From: Pseudomonas mandelii
GTDB taxonomy: Bacteria > Pseudomonadota > Gammaproteobacteria > Pseudomonadales > Pseudomonadaceae
Length of the DNA: 64,000 nt
NCBI RefSeq assembly: GCF_900106065.1
Contig: NZ_LT629796.1
Location: forward strand, 2,578,001 to 2,642,000
Direction: 5' to 3'
In this document: in pieces, positions 1-9,077 of the stretch
How the letters are laid out: each line of letters begins with the position of its first letter
Position numbering within the stretch: the first letter of the stretch is position 1
Notes under the pieces: generated by a model
What the model was told of the DNA's origin: nothing
What the model saw: the letters and a program-made list of their open reading frames with translations, nothing else
Databases searched by the model: none
Program-made: the position numbers and the translations under genes

Positions 1-2500
1 TCGGCAGACTGGTAATGATCATGGTGCCGAGAATGGCGGCAATCTGGGTTCGGGTGAACGCCGAAATCAACAGGCCCATGCTGGTGGTCGCCAGCACGTA
101 GAGCAGCCCGCCGAAGGCCAGGGTCAGGCCGCTGCCCTTGAAAGGCACGCCGAACAGCCAGCGATTCATAGCCGTCAGGACGGCGAGGTTGATCAAGCTG
201 ATGGCCAGATATGGCGCTTGCTTACCTAGCAGGAACTCCAGTCGCGTCAGCGGTGTGGCGTAGAAGTTGGTGATCGAGCCCAGTTCTTTCTCCCGCACGA
301 TGCCCAGCGCCGTCAGCATGGCCGGGATGAACGCCAGGATCAGCGCCATCACCCCGGGACCGATGGCGTTGACGCTGACGACATCCTGGTTGTAGCGGAA
401 GCGGGTTTCCAGTTGGGCTGCCGCTTGCCGGTTCAGTGCGGGGCTGGACTGCTCGGCCAATTGCAACAGGTTGCCCTGGTGTACCGCTTCCACGTAATTG
501 CGGCTGGTTTCGGCGCGAAACGGCATGCCGCCATCGAGCCAGGCCGCGACAGCGGGTTGGCGACCGGCGAACAAGTCCCGGCCGAATCCCGGCGGGACTT
601 CCAGCGCCAGTTTGATTTCCGAGCGCTGTAATCGTCGATGCAATTGCGCCGGATCGCTGATGGGCGGTTGTTCGTCGAAGTAACGGGAGCTGCGGAAAGC
701 CTCCAGATACGCCCGGCTTTGTGGCGTCTGGTCCTGGTCGTAAACCGCGAAGGCGAGTTTTTCCACATCCAGGGAAATGCCGTAGCCGAAAATCACCATC
801 ATGAACATCGCCCCGAGCAGGGCAAAGGCCATGCGCACTTTATCGCGCAGCAACTCCTTGCCTTCACGACTCGCCAGCGCCCGCAACCGTCCAAAACTGA
901 AGCGGCTGTCTTGCATCGGGGCGACGGGGGCGAGCGTCGTGTCGATGGGCGTTGGTGGCGCCGCCGTTGCGATCGGGCCCTGGGCCTGCTCCAGGCAGGT
1001 GACGAACGCCGCCTCCAGAGTCTGGCCCTTGAACTGCAGTTGCAGAGCCGCCGGGGTGTCGCAGGCCAGGACCTTGCCGGCGTGCATCAGCGAGATGCGG
1101 TCACAGCGCTGGGCTTCGTTCATGAAATGCGTGGAGAGGAAAATTGTCACGCCCTGTTCGCGAGACAGTTCGATCAGCAGCCGCCAGAAATCATCCCGTG
1201 CGGCCGGGTCGACGCCGGACGTCGGTTCGTCGAGGATCAGCACTTCGGGGCGATGTAGCACCGCCACCGCCAGGGATAAGCGTTGGCGCAGGCCCAGTGG
1301 CAGTGCTCCGGACGGCTGATGAGCGACGCTGCCCAGGTTGAAGCGCTGGATCAGCTCATCGATGCGTTGTGCGCTCTCGGCCTTGGGCAAATCGAACAGT
1401 CGGGCGTGCAAGTCCAGATTCTGCCGCACGCTGAGCTCGCCATAGAGCGAGAAACTCTGGGACATGAAGCCGACGCGTTTGCGGGTGGCAAGATCCTTGG
1501 CGTTCACCGGATTGCCCAGCAGCGTGGCGCGGCCTTCGCTGGCCGGGATCAGCCCGGTGAGGACTTTCATGGTGGTGGTTTTGCCGCAGCCATTGGAGCC
1601 CAGAAACCCGAAAATCTCGCCGCGGCCGATGGCGAAGCTGACCTTGTCCACCGCCGTGAAATCGCCGAAGCGCAGGGTCAGGTCATGGGCTTCGATGGCG
1701 ATGTCGGCCGTGGCGTTGGTTCGGGCAGGGATCACCAGCGGCTGGTTGTCACGGCCGCTGTCGCCCTGAAAGTGAGTAAAGGCCTCATCGAGCTTGCCGC
1801 TGGGGGTCGCTGCCCCGAGGTCGCGGGTCAAGCCGGCGGCAATCAGTTTGCCGCCATCGAGCATCAGGCAGTGTTCGAATTGCTCGGCCTCTTCCATGTA
1901 CGCGGTGGCAACCAACAGCGTCAATTGCGGACGTTGACGCCGGACGTCATCAATCAATTCCCAGAAGCGCCGCCGGGACAGCGGATCGACGCCGGTGGTC
2001 GGTTCATCGAGGATCAACAGGTCGGGTTCATGAATCAGCGCACAACAGAGGCCCAGCTTCTGTTTCATGCCGCCCGATAACTTGCCCGCCGGGCGCTCGG
2101 CAAACCGCTGCAGGTCGGTGGCCAGCAACAGACTTTGCATGCGCTGATCGCATTCGGCTCCGGACAGGCCGAACAAAGTGGCGAAGAAGTGAATGTTTTC
2201 GCTGATCGAAAGCTCGGGATACAGGTTGCCGCCCAGGCCTTGAGGCATGAACGCAATTCGCGAATAGAGGCTGATACGGTGGCGCCGGTCCTGGATCGAG
2301 CCGCTGAGCACGTCCAGTTGGCCGTCTTGCAGCGTCTTCACGCCGGCAATCAATCCCAGCAGGCTGGATTTCCCGGCGCCGTCCGGACCGATCAAGCCGC
2401 ACCGGGTGCCGGCGGGCAGGCTGAACGTGATGTCGGTCAGCACCTGCTGTTGGCCGTATCGGTGCTGAAGGCCGGTGGCTTGCAGCGCCAGGCCGGTCAT
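1..2500 (-). CDS. rbbA: RbbA-like ABC ATPase/permease fusion (3' end outside window)
   Basis: Translated on the minus strand this gives about 833 codons and is still open at the window edge; family members run to about 900 residues, so only the C-terminal end is missing. Two nucleotide-binding domains are followed by an ABC-2 type permease. The first domain has Walker A GPDGAGKSS (about residues 38-46), signature LSGGMKQ (141-147) and Walker B LLILDEP. The second has Walker A GSNGCGKTT (about 301-309) and LILDEPTSGVDP, but its signature is the degenerate ALPLGLRQR. Membrane segments fill the last 300 residues. The start ATG overlaps the stop of the upstream HlyD-type gene as ATGA, indicating translational coupling. 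It probably exports a drug or other substrate together with that fusion protein; the ribosome-associated role of E. coli RbbA is known only for that homolog. Confidence 0.9.
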   Translation of the reverse strand, partial: MTGLALQATGLQHRYGQQQVLTDITFSLPAGTRCGLIGPDGAGKSSLLGLIAGVKTLQDGQLDVLSGSIQDRRHRISLYSRIAFMPQGLGGNLYPELSISENIHFFATLFGLSGAECDQRMQSLLLATDLQRFAERPAGKLSGGMKQKLGLCCALIHEPDLLILDEPTTGVDPLSRRRFWELIDDVRRQRPQLTLLVATAYMEEAEQFEHCLMLDGGKLIAAGLTRDLGAATPSGKLDEAFTHFQGDSGRDNQPLVIPARTNATADIAIEAHDLTLRFGDFTAVDKVSFAIGRGEIFGFLGSNGCGKTTTMKVLTGLIPASEGRATLLGNPVNAKDLATRKRVGFMSQSFSLYGELSVRQNLDLHARLFDLPKAESAQRIDELIQRFNLGSVAHQPSGALPLGLRQRLSLAVAVLHRPEVLILDEPTSGVDPAARDDFWRLLIELSREQGVTIFLSTHFMNEAQRCDRISLMHAGKVLACDTPAALQLQFKGQTLEAAFVTCLEQAQGPIATAAPPTPIDTTLAPVAPMQDSRFSFGRLRALASREGKELLRDKVRMAFALLGAMFMMVIFGYGISLDVEKLAFAVYDQDQTPQSRAYLEAFRSSRYFDEQPPISDPAQLHRRLQRSEIKLALEVPPGFGRDLFAGRQPAVAAWLDGGMPFRAETSRNYVEAVHQGNLLQLAEQSSPALNRQAAAQLETRFRYNQDVVSVNAIGPGVMALILAFIPAMLTALGIVREKELGSITNFYATPLTRLEFLLGKQAPYLAISLINLAVLTAMNRWLFGVPFKGSGLTLAFGGLLYVLATTSMGLLISAFTRTQIAAILGTMIITSLP

Positions 2501-3462
2501 TGAAGATTGGCCGGCCAGCCAATGGGCGCGGTGCGCACGTAGCCGTTACCGGGCATCCCCGGTTTGGCCTGGGGCACGCTGCTGGGTTGGGTCAGGCGCA
2601 GCTTGACCCGAAACACCAGTTTCTGACGTTCGTCGCGGGTCTCGACTTCTTTGGGGGTGAATTGCGATTTGGCTGCCACGAAGCTGATTTTCGCCGGCAA
2701 CGGCTGGCCGGGCAGGGCGTCCAGCAGGATCCGCGCTTCATCACCGACCGCCAGGCGTCCCACTACGGATGTGGCGAGATAGAGGTTCATGTACTGATCG
2801 TTCGGATCAATCAGCAACAACACCCGCCCACCGGCGCCGAGGACTTCACCGGGTTCGGCCATGCGCAGCTGAATCACCCCGTCAATGGGCGCCCGCAGGC
2901 TGCTGTCGTCAATCTCGTTGGTCAGCTGAGCGACTTGTGCCTGCGCCGCGCCAATGGCGGCGCCGACGGCGGACACCTGCGCACGGGCCGCGGTGACGGC
3001 CGCGTTGCTCGTTTCGAAGCGAGATTGTTGCTGATCGATGGTCTGGCCACTGGAGAAGCCGCGCTTGAACAATTCCTGAGAACGGCTGAGCTCTTGGTGG
3101 GCAAGCCGTTGCTCGCTCTGGCGCAGTTGCACATTGGCCTGGGCGGCATTGAGGTTTTCCCGGGCGCGTATCACTTCGGCTTCGGCCTGGTTGCGCTGGG
3201 CTTCGAGGGTCCGGGTGTCCATGCGTGCCAGCAGTTGACCCTTGGTCACCTTATCGCCTTCATCGACCAGGACTTCGGCCAGCCGGCCGGCTGTTTTGCT
3301 GGCGATCTGTACTTCAGTGGCTTCAAGTCGGCCATTACCGACATACAACCCTTCGGGCAGTCGGCTAAGGGTCGACTTCCAATAACCAAAACCCCCAGCG
3401 GCCAGTAACACTGCCCCCAGTAAAAAGGCGAAAAAAAGTGAAGAGCGGCGGTGAATCGACAT
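2497..3462 (-). CDS. HlyD/EmrA-type membrane fusion protein
   Basis: A 321-residue periplasmic adaptor (YhiI-like). One N-terminal membrane anchor lies at about residues 9-28, followed by a lipoyl-like half-motif (VQIASKTAGRLAEVLVDEGD), a long coiled-coil hairpin rich in Gln, Ala and Arg (about 75-180), the second lipoyl half (SLRAPIDGVIQLRMAEPGE) and a beta-barrel domain. Such proteins bridge inner-membrane exporters to an outer-membrane channel. It is the first gene of the pair with the RbbA-like exporter and overlaps it by 4 bp. An AGGA ribosome binding site precedes the ATG. Substrate unknown. Confidence 0.9.
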   Translation of the reverse strand: MSIHRRSSLFFAFLLGAVLLAAGGFGYWKSTLSRLPEGLYVGNGRLEATEVQIASKTAGRLAEVLVDEGDKVTKGQLLARMDTRTLEAQRNQAEAEVIRARENLNAAQANVQLRQSEQRLAHQELSRSQELFKRGFSSGQTIDQQQSRFETSNAAVTAARAQVSAVGAAIGAAQAQVAQLTNEIDDSSLRAPIDGVIQLRMAEPGEVLGAGGRVLLLIDPNDQYMNLYLATSVVGRLAVGDEARILLDALPGQPLPAKISFVAAKSQFTPKEVETRDERQKLVFRVKLRLTQPSSVPQAKPGMPGNGYVRTAPIGWPANLQ

Positions 3463-3583
3463 GTCGGCATCCTGCGTCTGTAGCGTCGTAGTCTGACAGG
3501 CAAGCGGCGGGGCGACTTGATATCCGTCAACGGGGTGTCACGTCTGACCGATCCAGGCCAGAGCGTCGGGCGGTTCAGCTTGT

Positions 3584-4033
3584 TTAGCGCAGGCCGAGCA
3601 CCGCTGTCCATTGCTCGGCGGTAACCGGCATCACCGACAACCTTGAGCCTTTCTGCACCAATGGCATCTCGGCCAACGCCGTCTGCTGCTTCAAGTAATC
3701 CAGCTTCAACACCTTGGAAAACGTCTCGACATGCGCAACATCAATCGCGCTCCAGGCGTTTTTCTCTGGCGTGGCCTTTGGATCGTAGTAATGACTTTCC
3801 GGCTCCAGCGCCGTTGGGTCCGGATACGCCGCTTGAATAATCTTTCCGATCCCGGCAATCCCGGGCTCCGGGCAGCTGGAGTGATAGAAGAAAAACTCGT
3901 CGCCCACCGCCATCGTCCGCAAAAAGTTACGCGCCTGATAGTTGCGAACCCCATCCCAGCGCGCTTTGCCAAGCTTCGCCAGGTCTTTGATCGAGAGTTC
4001 ATCGGGCTCGGATTTCATCAGCCAATAGGCCAT
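3584..4033 (-). CDS. EVE domain protein
   Basis: A 149-residue protein that is essentially one EVE (PUA-like fold) domain. It starts with the typical MAYWLMKSEPDE and continues with WDGVRNYQARNFLR, FFYHSSC and GIAGIGKI, matching the thymocyte nuclear protein 1 family. EVE domains in eukaryotic and phage-defence proteins bind modified cytosines, but stand-alone bacterial members like this one are conserved housekeeping genes of unknown role. It sits alone between the exporter pair and a small plus-strand gene. The ATG at 4033 is preceded by GCAAGGAGC, a good ribosome binding site. Confidence 0.88.
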   Translation of the reverse strand: MAYWLMKSEPDELSIKDLAKLGKARWDGVRNYQARNFLRTMAVGDEFFFYHSSCPEPGIAGIGKIIQAAYPDPTALEPESHYYDPKATPEKNAWSAIDVAHVETFSKVLKLDYLKQQTALAEMPLVQKGSRLSVMPVTAEQWTAVLGLR

Positions 4034-4234
4034 GGTTTTTGCTCCTTGCGAGGTGATTGGGCAAGTTGTCGGGCAATTTTATGACAAACCGACAGTCGGT
4101 TGACGCCAGCGTTTGCGTGTCAGTTCACGTTGCCGCAAAATGCCGGCCTTCTAAGCTTGACGCTGCTGCACGGCCTACACCTACAACGGAAACCGCTGCT
4201 GTCATCGTGTTGATGTGCCTTTGGGGGGCAATCG

Positions 4235-4387
4235 ATGAAACGCAAACCGGATTTACTATGGATTTTGGTTATTTTGTTCGGCCTCGGCGTCGTGACCACC
4301 GGCTATGCCCAAAGCCTGTGGAACAACAAGACTGACGCGCCAATCGAAATCGCACAGCAACAACAGCCATCGGCCTTCAAGCGCTGA
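4235..4387 (+). CDS. small single-pass membrane or secreted peptide, 50 aa
   Basis: A 50-codon reading frame. It has a basic start (MKRKPD), a hydrophobic segment LLWILVILFGLGVVTTGYAQ (about residues 7-26) and a short polar tail rich in Gln. The Ala-Gln at the end of the hydrophobic stretch could be a signal peptidase site, or the segment may be a membrane anchor. A G-run sits about 7 nt before the ATG. No family recognised. It stands alone, convergent with the cyclo-ligase gene. The call rests on the coherent signal-anchor architecture and the fit between flanking genes. Confidence 0.6.
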   Translation: MKRKPDLLWILVILFGLGVVTTGYAQSLWNNKTDAPIEIAQQQQPSAFKR

Positions 4388-4422
4388 GCCTGTTTTTCGG
4401 ACGCCGCTGATTCCAGTGGCGT

Positions 4423-5028
4423 CTAGCCTGCGAAATACCACGCCTTGTCGGTAACCGTTCCTTGCAACGGCACATCCCAGCTCGCCTGAGCCAATCGTTC
4501 TACCTTCTGACATTCATGGGCCAGGCCCAGCAGCGTCGGCTTGCGCCATTTTTTTCGCCGCGCCAGGTAGGCGAGGCTTCGATCATAGAAACCGCCGCCC
4601 ATTCCCAGGCGGCCGCCGACGTCGTCAAATCCCACCAATGGCAACAGCACCAGGTCCAGCGCCCAGACTTTGCGCTGGCGGGCGAGGTTGTGCCGGGGTT
4701 CGAGAATACGAAAGCGGTTGGGTTTGAGTTTTTCACCGGGACGAATCCGCTGGAACACCATTTTGGTCCGCGGCCAGGCACTGAGTACCGGTAGATAAGT
4801 CGCCTTGCCCCGACGTTGCGCCGCGCGCAGCAACAGGCGCGGGTCGATTTCACCGTCGGTGGGCAGGTAGAGGGAGATGTGTTTGGCCCGGCGAAACAAC
4901 GGCTGCTGAGCCAGTTGCTTGTAAAGCCCGCGAGCAGCCTGGCGTTGCTGACTGGGGGTCAGTGCGCGGCGGGCCTTGCGCAGCATGCGTCGAAGTTGCG
5001 GGCGGGGCAGCAGCGCAGATTCGGTCAT
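4423..5028 (-). CDS. fau: 5-formyltetrahydrofolate cyclo-ligase
   Basis: A 201-residue 5-formyl-THF cyclo-ligase (YgfA/Fau family), which converts 5-formyl-THF plus ATP to 5,10-methenyl-THF. Visible family features are the N-terminal RRMLRKARRAL, the substrate region YLPTDGEID, and the phosphate-binding LVGFDDVGGRLGMGGGFYDR near residues 130-150. Placement directly downstream of 6S RNA and zapA is the classical gammaproteobacterial zapA-ssrS-ygfA arrangement, where 6S RNA and this gene are often cotranscribed. A perfect terminator hairpin lies between the two here, so full-length cotranscription would need readthrough. Confidence 0.93.
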   Translation of the reverse strand: MTESALLPRPQLRRMLRKARRALTPSQQRQAARGLYKQLAQQPLFRRAKHISLYLPTDGEIDPRLLLRAAQRRGKATYLPVLSAWPRTKMVFQRIRPGEKLKPNRFRILEPRHNLARQRKVWALDLVLLPLVGFDDVGGRLGMGGGFYDRSLAYLARRKKWRKPTLLGLAHECQKVERLAQASWDVPLQGTVTDKAWYFAG

Positions 5029-5070
5029 GGATTCAGGCTTCGACAGGACGGATACGTAAAGCGTACCCGT

Positions 5071-5105
5071 AAAAAAGCCGATGCCGGTATTTAAACCGGC
5101 ATCGG
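5071..5105 (-). terminator. intrinsic terminator downstream of 6S RNA
   Basis: A perfect 11-bp stem (CCGATGCCGGT paired with its complement, 5078-5105) with a 6-nt loop is followed, on the minus strand, by six T residues. It lies just after the mature 3' end of 6S RNA and before fau, so it probably separates most 6S transcription from the cyclo-ligase gene. Confidence 0.85.
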
Positions 5106-5110
5106 ACTGG

Positions 5111-5292
5111 AATCAGGCTCCCCGGATGAACCGCTGCTGACTTAGCCCTTGAACCCGAAAGTTCAAGGTGGAAGATGCAGTAGGCTTTAAGGCTTTCCGT
5201 CTAGCGGACATGCACACCAGCCCAACGTGCAGCCTCCAGGGTAGTGCGAATCGGCTCAGGGACGTGGTCAACTGGCAAGCACCCCAGGGAGT
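5111..5292 (-). ncRNA. ssrS: 6S RNA
   Basis: This is the RNA that mimics an open promoter and sequesters sigma-70 RNA polymerase in stationary phase. Evidence is position (between zapA and fau) and sequence. On the minus strand the 5' part reads CACTCCCTGGGGTGCTTGCC, and the 3' part ends CCGGGGAGCCTGATTCC, closing a terminal stem CTCCC/GGGAG. The interior contains the Pseudomonas-like strings TTGAACTTTCGGGTTCAA (a local hairpin) and the conserved purine/pyrimidine arms of the large bubble. The ends are estimated from the promoter and terminal pairing, good to within about 10 nt. No protein-coding frame here is credible. Confidence 0.9.
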
Positions 5293-5325
5293 GATGCGAG
5301 TATACCCCAAGCGGTTTCGTGTTTC
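5293..5325 (-). promoter_or_regulatory. probable 6S RNA promoter
   Basis: A TATACT -10 hexamer occupies 5304-5299 on the minus strand, 6-7 nt upstream of the inferred 6S RNA start. It overlaps the 3' end of zapA, consistent with a promoter independent of the zapA transcript. A -35 element is not obvious. Confidence 0.55.
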
Positions 5326-5641
5326 AGCCCTTGGTGACGTCCGGATCGGTGGCAAGCACCAGATCGACGCGATCCAGCAGGTCGCGAACCTGCTCGCGAG
5401 TCGAGCCACTGGCCTGCACATCCGGGCGTTCTTCCTTGTGCAGAAGATCGTGCGTGATGTTCAGCGCGGCCATCACGGCAATGCGGTCGGCGCCGATGAC
5501 TTTGCCGCTGCTGCGGATTTCACGCATCTTCCCGTCCAGGTAACGGGCGGCGCTCACCAGGTTGCTGCGCTCTTCCTGGGGGCAGATGATCGAATATTCT
5601 TTATCGAGGATCTGCACGGTAACGCTATTGCTTGAACTCAT
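5324..5641 (-). CDS. zapA: cell division protein ZapA
   Basis: A 105-residue FtsZ-ring associated protein. The N-terminal FtsZ-binding domain reads VTVQILDKEYSIICP and continues with the basic, Ala-rich YLDGKMREIRSSGKVIGADR. A C-terminal coiled coil (about residues 55-95) mediates dimerisation and tetramerisation. Family proteins bundle FtsZ protofilaments at midcell. The start ATG overlaps the stop of the upstream coiled-coil gene (ATGA), so the two are translated as an operon. 6S RNA begins within 35 bp of the stop. Confidence 0.93.
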   Translation of the reverse strand: MSSSNSVTVQILDKEYSIICPQEERSNLVSAARYLDGKMREIRSSGKVIGADRIAVMAALNITHDLLHKEERPDVQASGSTREQVRDLLDRVDLVLATDPDVTKG

Positions 5642-5847
5642 GAGTCTTGCTCCAGGGCCTTGAGGCGCGAAATCATTGATTCGACCTTACGCCGGGCGAT
5701 TTCGTTCTTTTCAATGAGGTGAGCGCGTTCCTCGCGCCAGGTTTTTTCCTGAGCTAATAGGAGTCCGTTTTGACTCTTAAGTTGCTCGACCCGATTAATT
5801 AGCAGTTCGAGTCTGGCCATCAGCGCTTGCAGGTCGGTGTCTTCCAT
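5638..5847 (-). CDS. TIGR02449-family coiled-coil protein (ZapB-like size)
   Basis: A 69-residue, highly charged helical protein beginning MEDTDLQALMARLELL, with regular heptad spacing of Leu, Ile and Val throughout. It matches the small TIGR02449 family that precedes zapA in pseudomonads. The start at 5847 was chosen over an upstream in-frame Met because the protein then begins exactly with the family consensus. Its size, coiled coil and coupling (4-bp overlap) to zapA suggest a role at the division site like ZapB, but that is inference. Confidence 0.85.
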   Translation of the reverse strand: MEDTDLQALMARLELLINRVEQLKSQNGLLLAQEKTWREERAHLIEKNEIARRKVESMISRLKALEQDS

Positions 5848-5971
5848 TGTGTCCACTGAATAGTCTGATGGGGGTAACGGGCGGACAGCCTTTAATAGTC
5901 TTGGCGAGTCTGTCGATGTAGGATACAAGGCCTTCATTCTAGACATAGCGCCGTCTGGCGCCTAGCTGCCC

Positions 5972-6532
5972 ATGCCCATTCAGAATTCCCCGTACCAAGC
6001 CTTCGCCACCCTGCTGACTTCCAGCGGTCATAACGTCTCGCCTGCCGAACTGCACGGCCTGCTGCTCGGCCGCAGCTGCGCCGGTGCAGGTTTCGATGCC
6101 GAAGGCTGGCTGGTCGATGCCGCCGAACTGCTCGAAACTGAGCCCCAGGATAATGTCCGCAATGCCTTGATCGGCTTGCAGGAGATGGTCAAGGGCGAGC
6201 TCACCGGCGACGACGTCACCGTGGTTCTGCTGCTGCCGACCGATGACGCGCCACTGGCTGACCGTGCCGCGGCACTGGGCCAATGGTGCCAGGGCTTTCT
6301 CAGCGGTTTCGGCCTGAACTGCCGCGACAGCAGCATGCTGAGCACCGAAGCCACCGAAGTGTTGCAGGATCTGGCGGCCATTTCCCAGGTGCAAGACGCC
6401 CTGGAAGAGTCCGAAGACGGCGAAAGCGACTACATGGAAGTGATGGAATACCTGCGCGTTGCGCCGCTGCTGCTGTTCTCCGAAACCAAAAAAGCGGAAG
6501 AGCCGGCTGCGGCCAAGCCGTCGCTGCATTAA
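5972..6532 (+). CDS. UPF0149 family protein (YgfB-like)
   Basis: A 186-residue YgfB/YecA-like protein. Recognisable parts are the N-terminal [16 protein letters not shown], the central [14 protein letters not shown] (about residues 95-110), and the acidic [19 protein letters not shown] near the C terminus. It starts the operon UPF0149-pepP-ubiH-DUF4442-ubiI and is divergent from the zapA transcript over 125 bp. In P. aeruginosa a YgfB homolog has been linked to repression of ampDh3 and beta-lactam resistance; whether this copy does the same is not evident from sequence. Confidence 0.9.
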   Translation: MPIQNSPYQAFATLLTSSGHNVSPAELHGLLLGRSCAGAGFDAEGWLVDAAELLETEPQDNVRNALIGLQEMVKGELTGDDVTVVLLLPTDDAPLADRAAALGQWCQGFLSGFGLNCRDSSMLSTEATEVLQDLAAISQVQDALEESEDGESDYMEVMEYLRVAPLLLFSETKKAEEPAAAKPSLH

Positions 6533-6558
6533 TTGTTGCCAGGGAACGCCATCTGCCC

Positions 6559-7893
6559 ATGATTCATATCCCGAAATCGGAATACAGCCGTCGCCGCAAG
6601 GCCCTGATGGCGCAGATGGAACCCAACAGCATCGCCATCCTGCCCGCCGCCGCAGTAGCCATACGCAACCGCGACGTCGAGCACGTCTACCGGCAGGACA
6701 GCGACTTCCAGTACCTCAGCGGCTTCCCCGAACCTCAGGCCGTCATCGTACTGATGCCCGGTCGCGAACATGGCGAGTACATTCTGTTCTGCCGTGAACG
6801 CAACGCCGAGCGAGAACTGTGGGACGGCCTGCGCGCCGGCCAGGAAGGCGCAATCCGCGACTTCGGCGCCGACGATGCGTTTCCCATCACCGACATCGAC
6901 GACATCCTGCCGGGCCTGATCGAAGGGCGCGACCGGGTGTATTCGGCCATGGGCAGCAACCCGGAATTCGACCGGCACCTGATGGAGTGGATCAACGTGA
7001 TCCGCTCTAAAGCGCACCTCGGCGCCCAGCCGCCGAACGAATACGTTGCCCTGGATCATCTGCTGCACGACATGCGCCTGTATAAATCGGCGGCAGAGGT
7101 GAAGGTGATGCGCGAAGCCGCACGGATTTCCGCCCAGGCGCATATCCGGGCGATGCAAGCCAGCCGGGCCGGGCTGCATGAGTTCAGCCTCGAAGCCGAA
7201 CTCGATTACGAGTTCCGCAAGGGCGGGGCGAAGATGCCCGCCTACGGTTCGATCGTCGCCGCCGGGCGTAACAGCTGCATCCTGCATTACCAGCAAAATG
7301 ACGCCGTGCTCAAGGATGGCGACCTGGTGTTGATCGACGCCGGTTGCGAGATCGACTGCTACGCCAGCGACATCACCCGCACCTGGCCAGTCAACGGCAA
7401 GTATTCACCGGAGCAGAAAGCGATTTACGAGTTGGTGCTGGCGTCGCAAGAAGCCGCATTCGCCGAAATCGCCCCGAACAAACACTGGAATCAGGCGCAC
7501 GAAGCCACGGTCCGGGTGATTACCTCCGGTCTGGTGAAGTTGGGCCTGTTGCAGGGCGACGTCGACGAGTTGATCGCCAGCGAAGCCTATAAAGCGTTTT
7601 ACATGCATCGTGCCGGCCATTGGTTGGGCATGGATGTGCATGACGTCGGCGAATACAAGGTCGGCGGCGAATGGCGGGTGCTGGAAGTCGGCATGGCGCT
7701 CACTGTGGAACCGGGCATCTACATTGCCCCGGACAACCAGAACGTAGCGAAGAAATGGCGCGGCATTGGCGTGCGCATCGAGGACGACGTGGTGGTCACC
7801 AAAAACGGTTGTGAAATCCTGACCCAAGGCGTGCCGAAAACGGTCGCCGAGATCGAGGCCTTGATGGCTGCTGCGCGGACACAAGCGGCATGA
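6559..7893 (+). CDS. pepP: Xaa-Pro aminopeptidase P
   Basis: A 444-residue M24 metallopeptidase that removes N-terminal residues preceding proline. The N-terminal domain (about 1-170) is of the aminopeptidase P type. The C-terminal pita-bread domain carries the two-metal ligands: Asp in LIDAGCEID, Asp in YASDITRTWP, His in HRAGHWLGMDVHD, Glu in TVEPGIYI and Glu in GVRIEDDVV. The ATG at 6559 begins MIHIPKSEYSRRR, the family N terminus, 26 nt after the preceding stop. It overlaps ubiH by ATGA. The pepP-ubiH arrangement is conserved in gammaproteobacteria. Confidence 0.95.
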   Translation: MIHIPKSEYSRRRKALMAQMEPNSIAILPAAAVAIRNRDVEHVYRQDSDFQYLSGFPEPQAVIVLMPGREHGEYILFCRERNAERELWDGLRAGQEGAIRDFGADDAFPITDIDDILPGLIEGRDRVYSAMGSNPEFDRHLMEWINVIRSKAHLGAQPPNEYVALDHLLHDMRLYKSAAEVKVMREAARISAQAHIRAMQASRAGLHEFSLEAELDYEFRKGGAKMPAYGSIVAAGRNSCILHYQQNDAVLKDGDLVLIDAGCEIDCYASDITRTWPVNGKYSPEQKAIYELVLASQEAAFAEIAPNKHWNQAHEATVRVITSGLVKLGLLQGDVDELIASEAYKAFYMHRAGHWLGMDVHDVGEYKVGGEWRVLEVGMALTVEPGIYIAPDNQNVAKKWRGIGVRIEDDVVVTKNGCEILTQGVPKTVAEIEALMAAARTQAA

Positions 7894-9077
7894 GTCGAGT
7901 CAATCTGGCAATTATCGGTGGCGGCCTGGTGGGCGCCAGCCTCGCATTGGCGTTGCAGGCCGGGGCCAAGGCCCGTGGCTGGAAGATCGTGCTGATCGAA
8001 CCGTTTGCCCCCGGCGATACGTATCAGCCGAGCTATGACGCCCGTTCTTCGGCGCTGTCCTACGGGGCCAAACAGATTTATCAACGGTTGGGCGTGTGGC
8101 AGGAAATCTCCCGCCGCGCCGAGCCGATCAAGCAGATTCATGTCTCCGACCGTGGACGTTTTTCCACCGCCCGTTTGTCGGCGATGGAAGAGGGCGTGCC
8201 GGCGCTGGGTTATGTGGTGGAAAACGCCTGGCTCGGCCAATGCCTCTGGCAGGGCCTGGACAAGGATGTGGTCACTTGGCGTTGCCCGGCGGAAGTCACG
8301 CGCATGGAACCGCTGACCGATGGCTATCGCCTGACCCTCAACGATGAAACCACCCTGGAATGCGACCTTGCGGTGCTCGCTGATGGCGGCCGTTCGGGCC
8401 TGCGCGAGCAATTGGGCATCGGCATCAAAAAGCGTCCGTACAACCAGAGCGCACTGATTGCCAACATCACCCCGAGCGAAGCGCATAACGGCGTGGCCTT
8501 CGAGCGCTTCACCGATGACGGCCCGATGGCGTTGTTGCCGCTGCCGGACAACCGCTGCGCCCTGGTCTGGACCCGCTTAGGGATGGACGCGCAACGACTG
8601 GCGGCGCTGGATGAGCGCAGTTTCCTCAGCGAGTTGCAGGGCGTGTTCGGTTATCGCCTTGGCACCCTGAAGCAGGTGGGCGCGCGGCATCTGTACCCAT
8701 TGACGCTGATCGAAGCCGAAGAGCAAGTGCGTCCGCATCTGGCCATCCTCGGCAACGCCGCCCACAGCCTGCACCCGATTGCCGGCCAGGGCTTCAACCT
8801 GTCCTTGCGTGATGCTCAAGCCCTGGCCGATGCGCTGCTGGCGAGCGACACGTCGCCCGGCGACTTCGCGACCTTGCAGGCTTATCGCGAGCGTCAGCGC
8901 ATGGATCAGAACCTGACTGTGGGTTTCTCCGATCAGGTGACCCGTTTGTTCGGCAGCACCCAGCCACTGGTTTCGCTGGGCCGCAACATCGGCCTGCTCG
9001 GTCTCGATCTGCTGCCGCCGGCCAAGCGCTGGTTCGCCCGGCAAGCCATGGGCCTGGGTACGCGTCCCGATGCTTAA
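7890..9077 (+). CDS. ubiH: 2-octaprenyl-6-methoxyphenol hydroxylase UbiH
   Basis: A 395-residue flavin monooxygenase of aerobic ubiquinone synthesis. It shows the N-terminal dinucleotide motif IIGGGLVGASLALALQ, the middle DG motif LAVLADGGRSGLREQ, and the C-terminal FAD ribose motif ILGNAAHSLHPIAGQGFNL. The Asn in GNAAH, where most relatives have Asp, is also found in E. coli UbiH and supports UbiH rather than UbiI. It is coupled to pepP by a 4-bp overlap and overlaps the following DUF4442 gene by 8 bp. Confidence 0.93.
   Translation: MSRVNLAIIGGGLVGASLALALQAGAKARGWKIVLIEPFAPGDTYQPSYDARSSALSYGAKQIYQRLGVWQEISRRAEPIKQIHVSDRGRFSTARLSAMEEGVPALGYVVENAWLGQCLWQGLDKDVVTWRCPAEVTRMEPLTDGYRLTLNDETTLECDLAVLADGGRSGLREQLGIGIKKRPYNQSALIANITPSEAHNGVAFERFTDDGPMALLPLPDNRCALVWTRLGMDAQRLAALDERSFLSELQGVFGYRLGTLKQVGARHLYPLTLIEAEEQVRPHLAILGNAAHSLHPIAGQGFNLSLRDAQALADALLASDTSPGDFATLQAYRERQRMDQNLTVGFSDQVTRLFGSTQPLVSLGRNIGLLGLDLLPPAKRWFARQAMGLGTRPDA

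Noticed and set aside
638..2503. Plus-strand frames opposite the RbbA-like gene
   Set aside because: Antisense to a continuous ABC transporter frame that runs off the window edge.
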